Source: JALZHR01 sp036388475
Lineage (GTDB): Bacteria > Acidobacteriota > Blastocatellia > Pyrinomonadales > Pyrinomonadaceae
Direction: 5' to 3'
Assembly (NCBI GenBank): GCA_036388475.1
Contig: DASVRT010000095.1
Span: 100,806-164,805 of the forward strand
DNA length: 64,000 nucleotides
A model generated the notes under the pieces. That model made no database searches, was not told where the DNA came from, and saw only the letters and a program-made list of their open reading frames with translations. Numbering within the stretch: position 1 is the stretch's first letter; every line of letters begins with the position of its first letter. Positions 1 to 8,317 of the stretch are shown in pieces. Position numbers and translations under genes: made by a program.

Positions 1-6
1 AAGATT

Positions 7-417
7 ATGAAATTTAAAGCCGAAGCGATTTTATTGTGTTTATTAACGCTTTTTTCTTTTTCCGTCGCCAACGCACAGGAAAAACTCAACGTGCCGGATT
101 CAACTGAAGAAAATATTCATCATTTCCTTGTGACGATAATCCAATTTAAGTTCTCCGTTCGGAGCAATAAAAAAGGTTATCTCGAAAATTTAACCGATAA
201 AGATTTTGAAGTTTATGAACGAAAGGAAATTCAGGAAATTGATTTTCTTAGTTTTGACGAATCGAAAAATCAATACATAGTCGCATTCTACGAGAAAGAA
301 CCGCCGGCTGATTCCAAACCGCATAAGTTAAAAAAGTTAAAAGTTAAAGTTAAAATGTCGAAAGAAGGAAGGAAAGATTACGGAAAATTTCCGTCAGGCT
401 GCAGGAATAGTATTTAA
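7..417 (+). CDS. Small secreted protein resembling a piece of the acidobacterial VWFA-related family
   Basis: Encodes 136 aa with an N-terminal signal peptide (hydrophobic residues about 7-23, ending in ANA-Q). The phrase LTDKDFEVYERKEIQEI resembles the opening of VWFA-related proteins of acidobacteria (Lt..DFeVyEdgk.q.I), and the following YIVAFYEKE and K-rich strands resemble their C-terminal part. The large central von Willebrand domain of that family is missing, so this is either a small stand-alone relative or a deletion remnant. The last residues (PSGCRNSI) look unlike the family's usual end. The start lies 7 bases from the window edge, so upstream signals cannot be judged. Function unknown, probably exported. 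Confidence 0.6.
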   Translation: MKFKAEAILLCLLTLFSFSVANAQEKLNVPDSTEENIHHFLVTIIQFKFSVRSNKKGYLENLTDKDFEVYERKEIQEIDFLSFDESKNQYIVAFYEKEPPADSKPHKLKKLKVKVKMSKEGRKDYGKFPSGCRNSI

Positions 418-434
418 ATCGAGTTTAAAGTTTT

Positions 435-833
435 ATGGCTGAATCAATCGAACGTTATTTTCACTTTCTGGCTGCGCCTAAGGGGTCGCGCCCGTCGGGC
501 AGGCTCTGGTATCCGGCGGCGGACGTTTACAACACGCCGGACGGCTGGATTGTCAAAATAGAGCTGGCGGGCGTGTCCGCCGACGACCTCGAAATCGAAA
601 TCGAAGGCAATACGCTCTATATCGCCGGAATCCGGCGCGATAAAACCTGTCGCGCCGACGGCGTTTCCCATCACCAGATGGAAATCACCTACAGCCGGTT
701 TGAGAAAATTTTGCACTTTCCAGATATGATTGAGGGCGCGAAGCTCGAACACGATTATACGGACGGGCTTTTATTTATTTATTTGAAAAAGGGTGAGACT
801 GAAGCAGCAGCGGCGGCGACGGATAAACAATAA
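435..833 (+). CDS. Hsp20/alpha-crystallin small heat-shock protein
   Basis: Encodes 132 aa with an alpha-crystallin domain over about residues 22-115: PAADVYNTPDGWIVKIELAGV, then DLEIEIEGNTLYIAGIRR. Family members are ATP-independent holdases that bind unfolding proteins in the cytoplasm and form oligomers. The C-terminal tail is short and ends in an Ala-rich stretch, and I do not see the usual I-x-I/V oligomerisation motif. The gene ends 40 bases before the Lon start, so the two are probably co-transcribed, pairing a holdase with a protease that removes damaged protein. ATG start; no strong Shine-Dalgarno site is visible. Confidence 0.88.
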   Translation: MAESIERYFHFLAAPKGSRPSGRLWYPAADVYNTPDGWIVKIELAGVSADDLEIEIEGNTLYIAGIRRDKTCRADGVSHHQMEITYSRFEKILHFPDMIEGAKLEHDYTDGLLFIYLKKGETEAAAAATDKQ

Positions 834-873
834 TCGTAAAAATTGCATTTATCTTCCGCCGGATTTTATTTTT

Positions 874-3351
874 ATGGCTGAAAATACTGAAAACACGCAA
901 AATATGAACGCGGGCGAAACGGCTCAGACGCCGGGAAGACGTTTTGAAATTCCGGTTTTGCCCCTCCAGAACACGACGCTTTTTCCCGACACGGTCGTGC
1001 CGCTGAACGTCGGGCGCAAACGCTCGGTGCAGGCGGTCGAAGCGGCGCTGGCAACCGAAGAAAAACTTATCGCCTGCATCAGCGCCAAATCCGAAGAGGT
1101 GACGGGCAACGACGCACGCCCGGTTGATTTATATGAAGTCGGAACGCTGGTCAACATCAAGCGAATGATGCGCGCCGACGAGACGATGCAGCTTATCGTG
1201 CAGGGCGTCGAGCGCGTGCGCGTCGTTTACTGGGCGCAGGAACAGCCGTATCTCAGGGCGATGGTCGAAGTTCTGCCCGCGCTGACCGTTGAAGACACCG
1301 CCGCCGTCGAAGCCTTAAAGCGCAATGTGCAGAGCCTGATTCAACAGGCGCTGGCGATGCTTCCGAATATCCCGCCGGAAATTCGTATGGCGGTGATGAC
1401 GGCAAATGAGCCGGTGCAGCTCGCGTATTTTCTCGGCTCGGTGCTGGATTTGGGCGTCGATCAGGAGCAGAAGATGCTCGAAGCGAATACGGCTGACGAA
1501 CTTTTGACGCTGGCGCACGCGGCGCTTTCGCGCGAAGTCGATATTATGCAGATTCGGTCGAAAATTTCCGCCGAAGCGCAGACGGAAATGGACAAAGCGC
1601 AGCGCGATTACATTCTGCGCCAGCAGCTAAAAGCGATTCAGAAAGAACTCGGCGAAGACGAAACGGGCGAAAAAGCCGAAGCCGGACAGCTTCGGGAAAG
1701 ACTGGAAACGGCGGATTTGCCGGAAGAAGTGCGCAAGGAAGCCGAGCGCGAATTGCGAAGAATGGAACAGCTTCCGCAAGCTGCGCCCGATTATCACGTC
1801 ATCCGCACCTATCTGGAATACATTCTGGATTTGCCCTGGAAAAAAGCCAGCGCGGAAAAACTGGATTTGAGCGAGGCGCGCAAGATTCTCGACGAAGACC
1901 ATTACGGTTTGGAAGACATTAAAGAGAGAATTCTGGAATCGCTCGCGGTCGTCAAACTGCGTCCCGATTCAAAAAGCCCGATTATTCTTTTCGTCGGACC
2001 GCCGGGAGTCGGAAAAACTTCTCTGGGGCGTTCGATTGCCCGCGCTTTGGGTCGCGAATTCGACCGGATTTCTCTCGGCGGCGTCCGCGACGAAGCCGAA
2101 CTGCGCGGTCATCGCCGCACTTATGTCGGTGCGATGCCGGGCAGAATTATTCAAACCTTCCGGCGCGTCGGCGTCAATAATCCGGTTTTGATGCTCGACG
2201 AAATCGACAAAATGGGCAGCGATTTTCGCGGCGACCCGGCGTCGGCGATGCTGGAAATTCTCGATCCGGCGCAGAACAATACGTTTCGCGACCATTATCT
2301 GGATTTACCGTTCGATTTGTCGAAAACTTTCTTTATCGCGACGGCAAATCAGCTCGCGCCGATTCCGATGCCTTTGCGCGACCGGATGGAGATTATTCAG
2401 CTGGCGGGTTACTCGGACGTCGAAAAACTGAATATCGCCCTGCAATATCTGATTCCGCGGCAGGTTAAGGAAAACGGTTTGTCGCCGGAGCAAATCGAAA
2501 TCACGGACGATGCGGTAAATCTTCTGACGTCGAGATATACGCGCGAAGCCGGAGTTCGCCAACTGGAAAGAACCGTCGGCAATCTGGCGCGAAAAGTCGC
2601 TTTGCGAGTGGCGCAAGGCAACGGCGGCGATAAAGTAACCATCACGGCGCAGGACGTGAAAGGTTATCTCGGCGCGGCGCGATTTTATCCCGAAGAAGCG
2701 CGCAACGAATTGCCCGCCGGCGTCGCTACCGGAATGGCTTGGACGGAAATGGGCGGTGAGGTTTTGTTTATCGAAGCGACCGCACTTCCGGGCGGTTCGG
2801 GCTTGATGCTGACCGGGCAGCTCGGCGACGTAATGAAAGAATCGGCACAGGCAGCGCGTTCATATCTTTGGTCGCACGCTTCCGAACTCGGCATCGACGC
2901 CGAAGCAATCAAACAAAACGGCGTTCACGTCCACGTTCCGGCGGGCGCGATTCCGAAAGACGGTCCGAGCGCGGGCGTGACGATGGCTTCGGCGCTGGCT
3001 TCGCTCTACACGGGACGAAAAGTTCGTTCGGATACGGCGATGACCGGCGAGATTACGCTTTCCGGCTTGGTGTTTCCGGTCGGCGGAATCAAGGAAAAAG
3101 TGCTGGCGGCGCATCGCGCCGGAATCCGGCGCATCGTTCTGCCCGAACGCAACGAAGCCGACGCCGAAGAAATTCCCGAAGACGTGCGCAAAGAGCTTGA
3201 AATTATCCCCGCCAAACGGATTAACGATGTGCTCGAAGCGACGCTGGAAAAGGAATCGTCTTACGACAGCGCGCATATGCCTTTGATAACGTCGCATTCT
3301 TCCGCCGGAAATACGCACGAAGCGGAACATCTGGCGATGAAAGAAGAATAA
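874..3351 (+). CDS. lon: ATP-dependent protease Lon (La)
   Basis: Encodes 825 aa from ATG 874. An in-frame upstream start at 793 would overlap the Hsp20 gene and add a basic non-Lon extension, so I reject it. Order: N-terminal substrate-binding domain (FEIPVLPLQNTTLFPDTVVPL), AAA+ module with Walker A GPPGVGKT (375-382) and Walker B VLMLDEIDKM, then the protease domain with the Ser-Lys dyad S699 (DGPSAG) and K742 (GGIKEKVLAAHR). Lon degrades misfolded and regulatory proteins in the cytosol. Length is normal apart from a His/Ser-rich tail of about 25 residues. Linked to the small heat-shock gene upstream. Confidence 0.97.
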   Translation: MAENTENTQNMNAGETAQTPGRRFEIPVLPLQNTTLFPDTVVPLNVGRKRSVQAVEAALATEEKLIACISAKSEEVTGNDARPVDLYEVGTLVNIKRMMRADETMQLIVQGVERVRVVYWAQEQPYLRAMVEVLPALTVEDTAAVEALKRNVQSLIQQALAMLPNIPPEIRMAVMTANEPVQLAYFLGSVLDLGVDQEQKMLEANTADELLTLAHAALSREVDIMQIRSKISAEAQTEMDKAQRDYILRQQLKAIQKELGEDETGEKAEAGQLRERLETADLPEEVRKEAERELRRMEQLPQAAPDYHVIRTYLEYILDLPWKKASAEKLDLSEARKILDEDHYGLEDIKERILESLAVVKLRPDSKSPIILFVGPPGVGKTSLGRSIARALGREFDRISLGGVRDEAELRGHRRTYVGAMPGRIIQTFRRVGVNNPVLMLDEIDKMGSDFRGDPASAMLEILDPAQNNTFRDHYLDLPFDLSKTFFIATANQLAPIPMPLRDRMEIIQLAGYSDVEKLNIALQYLIPRQVKENGLSPEQIEITDDAVNLLTSRYTREAGVRQLERTVGNLARKVALRVAQGNGGDKVTITAQDVKGYLGAARFYPEEARNELPAGVATGMAWTEMGGEVLFIEATALPGGSGLMLTGQLGDVMKESAQAARSYLWSHASELGIDAEAIKQNGVHVHVPAGAIPKDGPSAGVTMASALASLYTGRKVRSDTAMTGEITLSGLVFPVGGIKEKVLAAHRAGIRRIVLPERNEADAEEIPEDVRKELEIIPAKRINDVLEATLEKESSYDSAHMPLITSHSSAGNTHEAEHLAMKEE

Positions 3352-3371
3352 TTTCAAAAATTGAAAGCAAA

Positions 3372-3415
3372 CGATAAGCGGCGGTTGAAAAGTAAGAATC
3401 GACCGCCGCTTATCG
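3372..3415. terminator. Perfect 14-bp hairpin after lon (probable terminator)
   Basis: Arms 3372-3385 and 3402-3415 are perfect reverse complements with a 16-nt loop, lying 20 bases after the lon stop. No T-run follows directly, so if it terminates transcription it is not a canonical intrinsic terminator; it may instead protect the mRNA 3' end. Confidence 0.5.
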
Positions 3416-3496
3416 CTACAAATCCGTTAATTTTCCCGGACATTTTCCCGCAATTCGGCTTTTCAAAAAAAAAATCGCAAAAATTACATTTTTCTA

Positions 3497-3525
3497 TTAG
3501 CAATTCGCCGGAAATTCGGTATATT
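3497..3525 (+). promoter_or_regulatory. Sigma70-type promoter before the structured leader of mreB
   Basis: A -35 element TTAGCA (3497-3502), a 17-bp spacer and a -10 element TATATT (3520-3525) predict a start near 3532. It would drive the structured RNA at about 3532-3636 and possibly mreB itself. Confidence 0.5.
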
Positions 3526-3531
3526 CTAAAT

Positions 3532-3636
3532 AGTTTAGTGCTGCGTGTTGAGAAGTTGCCTTCCCTGAGCCGAAAACTCAAATTTCCTTGATGAGCAAAC
3601 CTTTGGGAGCATTTATCCCAACCCGCCGCGTTTTGT
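3532..3636 (+). ncRNA. Structured RNA or long leader upstream of mreB, 6S-like motif
   Basis: Starts just after a predicted promoter. The 5' part (3539-3552) pairs with 3617-3630 in 11 of 14 positions, giving a long closing stem, and TTTT follows directly, as in a small RNA with its own terminator. Just inside the 5' arm sits CCCTGAGCCGA (3563-3573), which from memory occurs at the same place in E. coli 6S RNA. At about 105 nt it is shorter than usual 6S (about 180 nt). Alternatives are the 5' leader of mreB or an unrelated small RNA. Rfam/Infernal was not run. Confidence 0.35.
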
Positions 3637-3677
3637 AAAAATTTGAATTTAAAACACAAATATTCATTGTAACCGTA

Positions 3678-4727
3678 ATGGCATTACCAAAATCTTTATT
3701 CAGCTTATTTTCCAGCGATTTGGCGATTGACCTCGGCACGGCGAACACGCTCGTCTATGCCAAAGGTCGCGGCATCGTCGTCAGCGAGCCGTCCATCGTC
3801 GCGATTAACAAAGTGACCAATCAGGTCGAAGCCGTCGGGCGCGACGCCAAAGAAATGCTCGGGCGAACGCCGGGCAATATCGTGGCGATTCGTCCGATGA
3901 AAGACGGCGTGATTGCGAATTTCGAGGTCACGGAAAAAATGCTCCAGCACTTTATCCGCAAAGCGCACAACGGAAAATCGTGGGTGCGCCCGCGCGTCGT
4001 TATCGGCATTCCTTCGGAAATCACGCAGGTCGAGCGCCGCGCCGTCGAAGATTCGGCTTATCGCGCCAAAGCGAGCGAAGTTTATTTAGTTGAAGAAGCG
4101 ATGGCGGCGGCAATCGGCGCGGGTCTGCCGATTACCGAGCCGCACGGCAATATGGTCGTCGACATCGGCGGCGGCACGACCGACATCGCGGTTATCTCGC
4201 TTTCAGGGATAGTCTATTCGCGCGCCGTCCGCGTTGCCGGAAACGAGATGGACGAATCCATCACGCAATTCATCAAGCGCAAATACAATCTTCTTATCGG
4301 CGAGCGCACGGCGGAAGCCATCAAAATCGCGCTCGGTTCGGGCTTTCCGCTCGAAGAACCGCTGTCGATGGAAGTTCGCGGGCGTAACTTAATCGAAGGC
4401 ATTCCGAAAACCATCACGATTACCGACGAGGAAATCCGCGAAGCGCTTTCGGATGCGGTCGCCACGATTGTCAACGCCGTCCGCGTGGCTCTGGAAAGAA
4501 CGCCGCCGGAGCTTTCCGCCGACATCGTCGAGCGCGGCATCGTTCTGACCGGCGGCGGCGCGCTATTAAAAAATCTCGATAAACGTCTGATGATTGAAAC
4601 CGGCTTGCCGGTCGTCATCGCCGACGACCCGCTCTCCTCGGTTGTTCTCGGCACCGGCAAAATGCTTTCGGATTTTGAACTCCTGAAGCGCGTCAAATGG
4701 GATAATTCATTGATGACAGGTAATTAG
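3678..4727 (+). CDS. mreB: Rod shape-determining protein MreB (actin homologue)
   Basis: Encodes 349 aa, the usual length. It shows the actin-fold nucleotide-binding motifs: phosphate-1 DLGTANTLVYAKGRG near the N-terminus, phosphate-2 VVDIGGGTTDIAVISL and the adenosine motif IVLTGGGALLKNLD. MreB polymerises under the inner membrane and guides the elongasome that inserts new lateral-wall peptidoglycan. It opens the cluster mreB-mreC-mreD-mrdA-rodA. The gap to mreC is 84 bases and filled by a 24-bp inverted repeat. A promoter and structured leader lie upstream. Confidence 0.98.
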   Translation: MALPKSLFSLFSSDLAIDLGTANTLVYAKGRGIVVSEPSIVAINKVTNQVEAVGRDAKEMLGRTPGNIVAIRPMKDGVIANFEVTEKMLQHFIRKAHNGKSWVRPRVVIGIPSEITQVERRAVEDSAYRAKASEVYLVEEAMAAAIGAGLPITEPHGNMVVDIGGGTTDIAVISLSGIVYSRAVRVAGNEMDESITQFIKRKYNLLIGERTAEAIKIALGSGFPLEEPLSMEVRGRNLIEGIPKTITITDEEIREALSDAVATIVNAVRVALERTPPELSADIVERGIVLTGGGALLKNLDKRLMIETGLPVVIADDPLSSVVLGTGKMLSDFELLKRVKWDNSLMTGN

Positions 4728-4730
4728 ATT

Positions 4731-4805
4731 AGTGGTAAGTGGTAAACGGTAAGTGGTAAGTTTTGATGCTTTCACTTACCACTTACCACTTACCGTTTAC
4801 CACTT
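4731..4805. repeat. Intergenic inverted repeat built of 7-nt units (mreB-mreC)
   Basis: Arms 4737-4760 and 4782-4805 are a perfect 24-bp inverted repeat with a 21-nt loop. The left side reads as phased heptamers AGTGGTA, AGTGGTA, AACGGTA, AGTGGTA. It fills the gap between two operon genes, so it could fold in the mRNA and tune downstream expression. Member of a family seen at many junctions in this window. Confidence 0.85.
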
Positions 4806-4811
4806 AAGGAA

Positions 4812-5726
4812 ATGGTTGAGCGCAGTCAGAAAGAAGTTTGGAGACTCACGCCGTGGCTGATGGTTGCCCTGCTTTTGGGCAATTTTGTTCTGATGGCTTG
4901 GGACGCGAAGACCGATTCGCAGCAGCGTGTGATTCGCGTCTGGACGCAAGCCGTCGCCGATTTTGTTCAATCGCCCGTGACGAGCGTCAGTTCGGGCGTT
5001 TCAAATTATTTTCAATCCTTTTCAAATCTGCGCGGTGCCGCCAGCGAAAACGAACAGCTAAAACAACACGTTCAGGAACTCCAGGTCGAGCTTCAGAGCA
5101 AAGAAAGCCTCGCCGCCGAAAACGAGCGTCTCAAATCGCTTTTAAATCTCAAGGAAGAATCCAAATATCCGATTCTGACGGCGAAAGTCATCGGGCGCGA
5201 CCCTTCAAGCTGGTTTAATACATCAATTATCAATCGCGGAACGGTGGACGGCGTCAAGCTGAATATGCCGGTCGTGACTAACGGCGGCTTGGTCGGCAGA
5301 GTAATGGCGGTCGGACCGCTGACCTCGCAGGTGATGCTTTTGACGGACGATAAATCCGGCATCGCGGGCATCGTCGGCGAGCTCGGAACTTCCAACGCGC
5401 TCGGCGTCATTAAAGGCACCAACGAAAAAGAACTGGTCGAGATGCGGTATGTGCCGGGAAGCATTCCGGTGCAGGAAGGCGAATCGGTTTTCACCACCGG
5501 GCAGGACGGAATTTATCCGGCGGGCTTGAAAATCGGCGAAGTCGTAAAAGTCGAATCCGGTTCGGCGACGACGACACATTCGATTCTCATCAAACCGGGC
5601 GGCTCGCTGAATTCGATGCAGGAAGTAGCCGTTTTGCTTTACGAAGCGCCGCCGCCGCCGAAATTTGAACAAACTTTGCCGAATGCGGCGAAAACGCCGA
5701 GCACAACAAATAGACGACAAAGATAA
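4812..5726 (+). CDS. mreC: Rod shape-determining protein MreC
   Basis: Encodes 304 aa. One N-terminal membrane anchor (about 14-31, LTPWLMVALLLGNFVLMAW) is followed by a periplasmic coiled coil (about 76-110, ENEQLKQHVQELQVEL) and the double beta-barrel MreC domain (KVIGRDPSSWFNTSIINRG and beyond). MreC bridges MreB filaments, MreD and PBP2 in the elongasome. The C-terminal 30 residues are Pro/Thr-rich and probably disordered. It sits between mreB and mreD as usual. The start is preceded by AAGGAA. Confidence 0.95.
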   Translation: MVERSQKEVWRLTPWLMVALLLGNFVLMAWDAKTDSQQRVIRVWTQAVADFVQSPVTSVSSGVSNYFQSFSNLRGAASENEQLKQHVQELQVELQSKESLAAENERLKSLLNLKEESKYPILTAKVIGRDPSSWFNTSIINRGTVDGVKLNMPVVTNGGLVGRVMAVGPLTSQVMLLTDDKSGIAGIVGELGTSNALGVIKGTNEKELVEMRYVPGSIPVQEGESVFTTGQDGIYPAGLKIGEVVKVESGSATTTHSILIKPGGSLNSMQEVAVLLYEAPPPPKFEQTLPNAAKTPSTTNRRQR

Positions 5727-5744
5727 ATGAAGCCGTAGGAACTG

Positions 5745-6299
5745 ATGGAACAAGTAAAGCTGACAATTGCTCTAATCATCGCAATTTTGCTTCAATGGTC
5801 GCTTCGCAACGTGGCGGAGCCGTTCGCATTTATAGATTTTCCTCTTATCGTCGTCGTCTATGCCGCCTTACAGAGAAACTCGATTCGCTCTTTGCTTTTC
5901 GGGACGATTGCGGGCATTTCGGTCGATGCTTTGAGCGGCGGTCTGCTCGGCTCGAACGGTTTCTGTAAAACGTTGATTGCATATGCAGTTTCGGAGATTG
6001 CCCGCCGGGTCTATATGGACAACCTTTTGCTGCGCATTCCCGTCATAGCAGGTGCTTGTCTGGTGAATGGTCTGCTTTATTACGGGTTGCATCGTACCCT
6101 GGGTCAGGAACCGACCAATCCGGTCGTTAATACGATTGCTTACACACTGATTGGGACGACGATCGCCGGAACGATTGTTTTCCTGATTTTAGACGGTCTT
6201 TCGATGGAAAAAAACCGAACCGCCAGAAAACGCGACATCTTTACGCCGCGCCGCCAAACACGACGCCGTAATCCGATTCGCCTTGGAAGAAGAACATAA
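5745..6299 (+). CDS. mreD: Rod shape-determining protein MreD
   Basis: Encodes 184 aa, mostly hydrophobic with about five predicted membrane segments and the MreD pattern FGTIAGISVDALSGGLLGSNG. It is an integral inner-membrane partner of MreC in the elongasome. The last 35 residues are very basic (RKRDIFTPRRQTRRRN) and probably cytoplasmic. It follows mreC by 18 bases and precedes mrdA, the standard order. Sequence conservation is naturally low in this family, so the assignment rests on topology and context as well as motifs. Confidence 0.9.
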   Translation: MEQVKLTIALIIAILLQWSLRNVAEPFAFIDFPLIVVVYAALQRNSIRSLLFGTIAGISVDALSGGLLGSNGFCKTLIAYAVSEIARRVYMDNLLLRIPVIAGACLVNGLLYYGLHRTLGQEPTNPVVNTIAYTLIGTTIAGTIVFLILDGLSMEKNRTARKRDIFTPRRQTRRRNPIRLGRRT

Positions 6300-6303
6300 A
6301 CCG

Positions 6304-6372
6304 ATTTTTGATTTCTGACCTTTGATTTCGCCGACAATCAAAGGTCAAAGTTCTAAGGTCAAAGACCAATCT
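6304..6372. repeat. Intergenic heptamer-type repeat (mreD-mrdA)
   Basis: Contains the perfect 11-bp inverted repeat 6317-6327/6336-6346 with an 8-nt loop. The flanks read as 7-nt units: TGATTTC, TGACCTT, TGATTTC on the left and AAAGGTC, AAAGTTC, TAAGGTC, AAAGACC on the right. Confidence 0.75.
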
Positions 6373-6380
6373 TCAAAAAA

Positions 6381-8240
6381 ATGAAACTAATTGACCATTC
6401 GCAAAACCTGCCGATTCGCGTCAGCACAATTCAGATAATTGCTTTTATTCTGTTTGCGCTGCTGGGCGCGCGTCTTTATTATTTGCAGCTTGTCAAAGGC
6501 GAGTATTATGCGGAAAAAGCCGAGAATCAGAGAGTTAGATATATTCCGATTCCGGCGCCGCGCGGCGCGATTCTCGACCGTAGCGGTACCTTGCTGGTCG
6601 ATTCGCGTCCGACCTACAACGTCGTTCTGTCGCACGAGCCGATAAAATCCATCAACGTTCTCGAACGTCTCGACGATTATTCGCGCGGTTTGAAAGTCGA
6701 CCGCCAATACCTGCTCGAACGCCTGAACATGATAAAAAAACAGCCGGAATTCGAGGCGATGGTTATCAAGGAAGCGGCGACGATGGAAGACATTGCGTGG
6801 GTTGACGCGCACACGCTGGAATTTCCCGAACTGCGCGTCGAATTGCAGCCGCAGCGTCATTATCCATACGCCGAAAAGCTCGCGCATATTCTCGGCTATG
6901 TCGGCGAAATCAGCCCGAAACAACTGGAAAAACCCGAATACGCGCAGTTTAAGCCGGGCGACATTATCGGCAAAGCCGGACTCGAACAATATTACGACCA
7001 ACACCTGCGCGGCGTTCCCGGCTACCGGAAAGTTCTGGTCGATTCGCGCGGGCGCGTGCAGAGCGAGCTGGAAATCGTCCAGCCGCAAGCCGGACAGGAT
7101 TTGGTTTCGACGATCGACATTGATTTGCAGATGGCGGCGGAAGACAGTCTCGCCAATTCGATAACCAAACGCGGCACGATTATCGCGATGGACCCGCGCA
7201 ACGGCGAAATTCTGGCGATGGCATCACTTCCGAGCTACGACCCGAACGTTTTCGTCAAAGGCAGCACGACGCCCGAAGGACGCAGGCAAATCGCGCAGTA
7301 TTACACGAATGAAGAACGTCCGCTTTTAAATCGCGCCATTCAGGGGCGGTATCATCCCGGCTCGACCTGGAAAATTCCCGAATCAATCGCCGGTTTGCAG
7401 CAGGGCGCAATATCGGTCAAAAATTCCCATCTCGCCTGCGGCGGCGGCATTCAAATCGGCAATAAACACACGCGCTGTATGGGCAATCACGGCAGCCCGC
7501 CGCTTGATTACGCGATTACCAAATCCTGCGACGGCTATTATTATCGTCTGGCTTTAAAGATGGGCGTGGACGGCTTAATCAAGATGGTCGAAGAATTTGA
7601 ATACGACAAGCCGACCGGCATCGATTTGCCGAACGAGAAAATCACGCGGACGCCGAAATACTGGAAACCGTATGTCGAAAAACGCGAGGGAAAATGGAGC
7701 GACATCCGCACGGTTTTCGCTTCCATCGGTCAGGACACGGTCGAAGCGACGCCGATTTCGATGCTGCGCGCCGTTTCCGTCGTCGGCGTCGAAGGCAAAA
7801 TGTTCGTGCCGCATCTTTTAAAGGAATTTAAGGAAATCGGCGCGGTCGGCGAGTTTCCGACGCGTTCGCCTTTCGGCTTCGCGCATCCCGAACCGAAAAT
7901 TATCGAGATGACGCCCGAACAAAACGCAATGATGTTGAAAGGAATGTGGGGCGTGGTCAACAACAGCGGAACGGCGGCGGCTTTAAAGACCGAGGGCTTT
8001 GAGATTGCCGGTAAAACCGGAACGGCGCAAAACTCGGCGCTCGGCTCCGGCGGCGCGAAAGACCACGCGTGGTTCGTCAGTTTCGCTCCGGCTTACAAAC
8101 CGGAAATCGCCGTGCTCGGCTTAATCGAAAACTCCGGTTTCGGCGGAACGCACGCCGGTCCGGCGGTCAAAAACGTCTATAACGCATTTTTGCAAAAGAA
8201 TCCGTCGCTGATCGGCGGTCAACAACTGGCGATGAAATAA
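6381..8240 (+). CDS. mrdA: Penicillin-binding protein 2 (class B transpeptidase of the elongasome)
   Basis: Encodes 619 aa. One N-terminal membrane segment (about 17-37), then the dimerisation/pedestal domain with RGAILDRSGTLLVDSRPTYN, and the C-terminal transpeptidase domain. Catalytic motifs are visible: SxxK as STWK (HPGSTWKIPE), the second motif as SCD (KSCDGYYYRLA), and KTG (AGKTGTAQN). It cross-links new peptidoglycan strands in the periplasm together with RodA, whose gene follows. Length and order are typical of mrdA/pbpA. Flanked on both sides by inverted repeats of the heptamer type. Confidence 0.97.
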   Translation: MKLIDHSQNLPIRVSTIQIIAFILFALLGARLYYLQLVKGEYYAEKAENQRVRYIPIPAPRGAILDRSGTLLVDSRPTYNVVLSHEPIKSINVLERLDDYSRGLKVDRQYLLERLNMIKKQPEFEAMVIKEAATMEDIAWVDAHTLEFPELRVELQPQRHYPYAEKLAHILGYVGEISPKQLEKPEYAQFKPGDIIGKAGLEQYYDQHLRGVPGYRKVLVDSRGRVQSELEIVQPQAGQDLVSTIDIDLQMAAEDSLANSITKRGTIIAMDPRNGEILAMASLPSYDPNVFVKGSTTPEGRRQIAQYYTNEERPLLNRAIQGRYHPGSTWKIPESIAGLQQGAISVKNSHLACGGGIQIGNKHTRCMGNHGSPPLDYAITKSCDGYYYRLALKMGVDGLIKMVEEFEYDKPTGIDLPNEKITRTPKYWKPYVEKREGKWSDIRTVFASIGQDTVEATPISMLRAVSVVGVEGKMFVPHLLKEFKEIGAVGEFPTRSPFGFAHPEPKIIEMTPEQNAMMLKGMWGVVNNSGTAAALKTEGFEIAGKTGTAQNSALGSGGAKDHAWFVSFAPAYKPEIAVLGLIENSGFGGTHAGPAVKNVYNAFLQKNPSLIGGQQLAMK

Positions 8241-8243
8241 TAC

Positions 8244-8304
8244 ATTTATCATCGAACATTTACCGTTTATCGGTTCGCTTCCGGTAAATGTTCGATGATA
8301 AATG
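8244..8304. repeat. Perfect 22-bp inverted repeat (mrdA-rodA), heptamer type
   Basis: Arms 8244-8265 and 8283-8304 are exact reverse complements with a 17-nt loop. Units of 7 nt can be read: ATTTATC, ATCGAAC, ATTTACC, GTTTATC. The repeat ends only 13 bases before the rodA ATG, so the folded mRNA could affect rodA translation. Confidence 0.85.
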
Positions 8305-8317
8305 ACAAGTGGTAAAA

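Noticed and set aside
1627..1902. Antisense open frames in lon, mre, tkt and other GC-rich genes
   Set aside because: Typical codon-bias shadows opposite strong genes, with no ribosome-binding sites or family features.
3361..3591. 76-codon plus-strand frame after lon
   Set aside because: It crosses the post-lon hairpin and the promoter of the structured leader, with no ribosome-binding site.
3532..3636. SRP (4.5S) RNA
   Set aside because: The conserved GGAAGCAGCC-type loop is missing.
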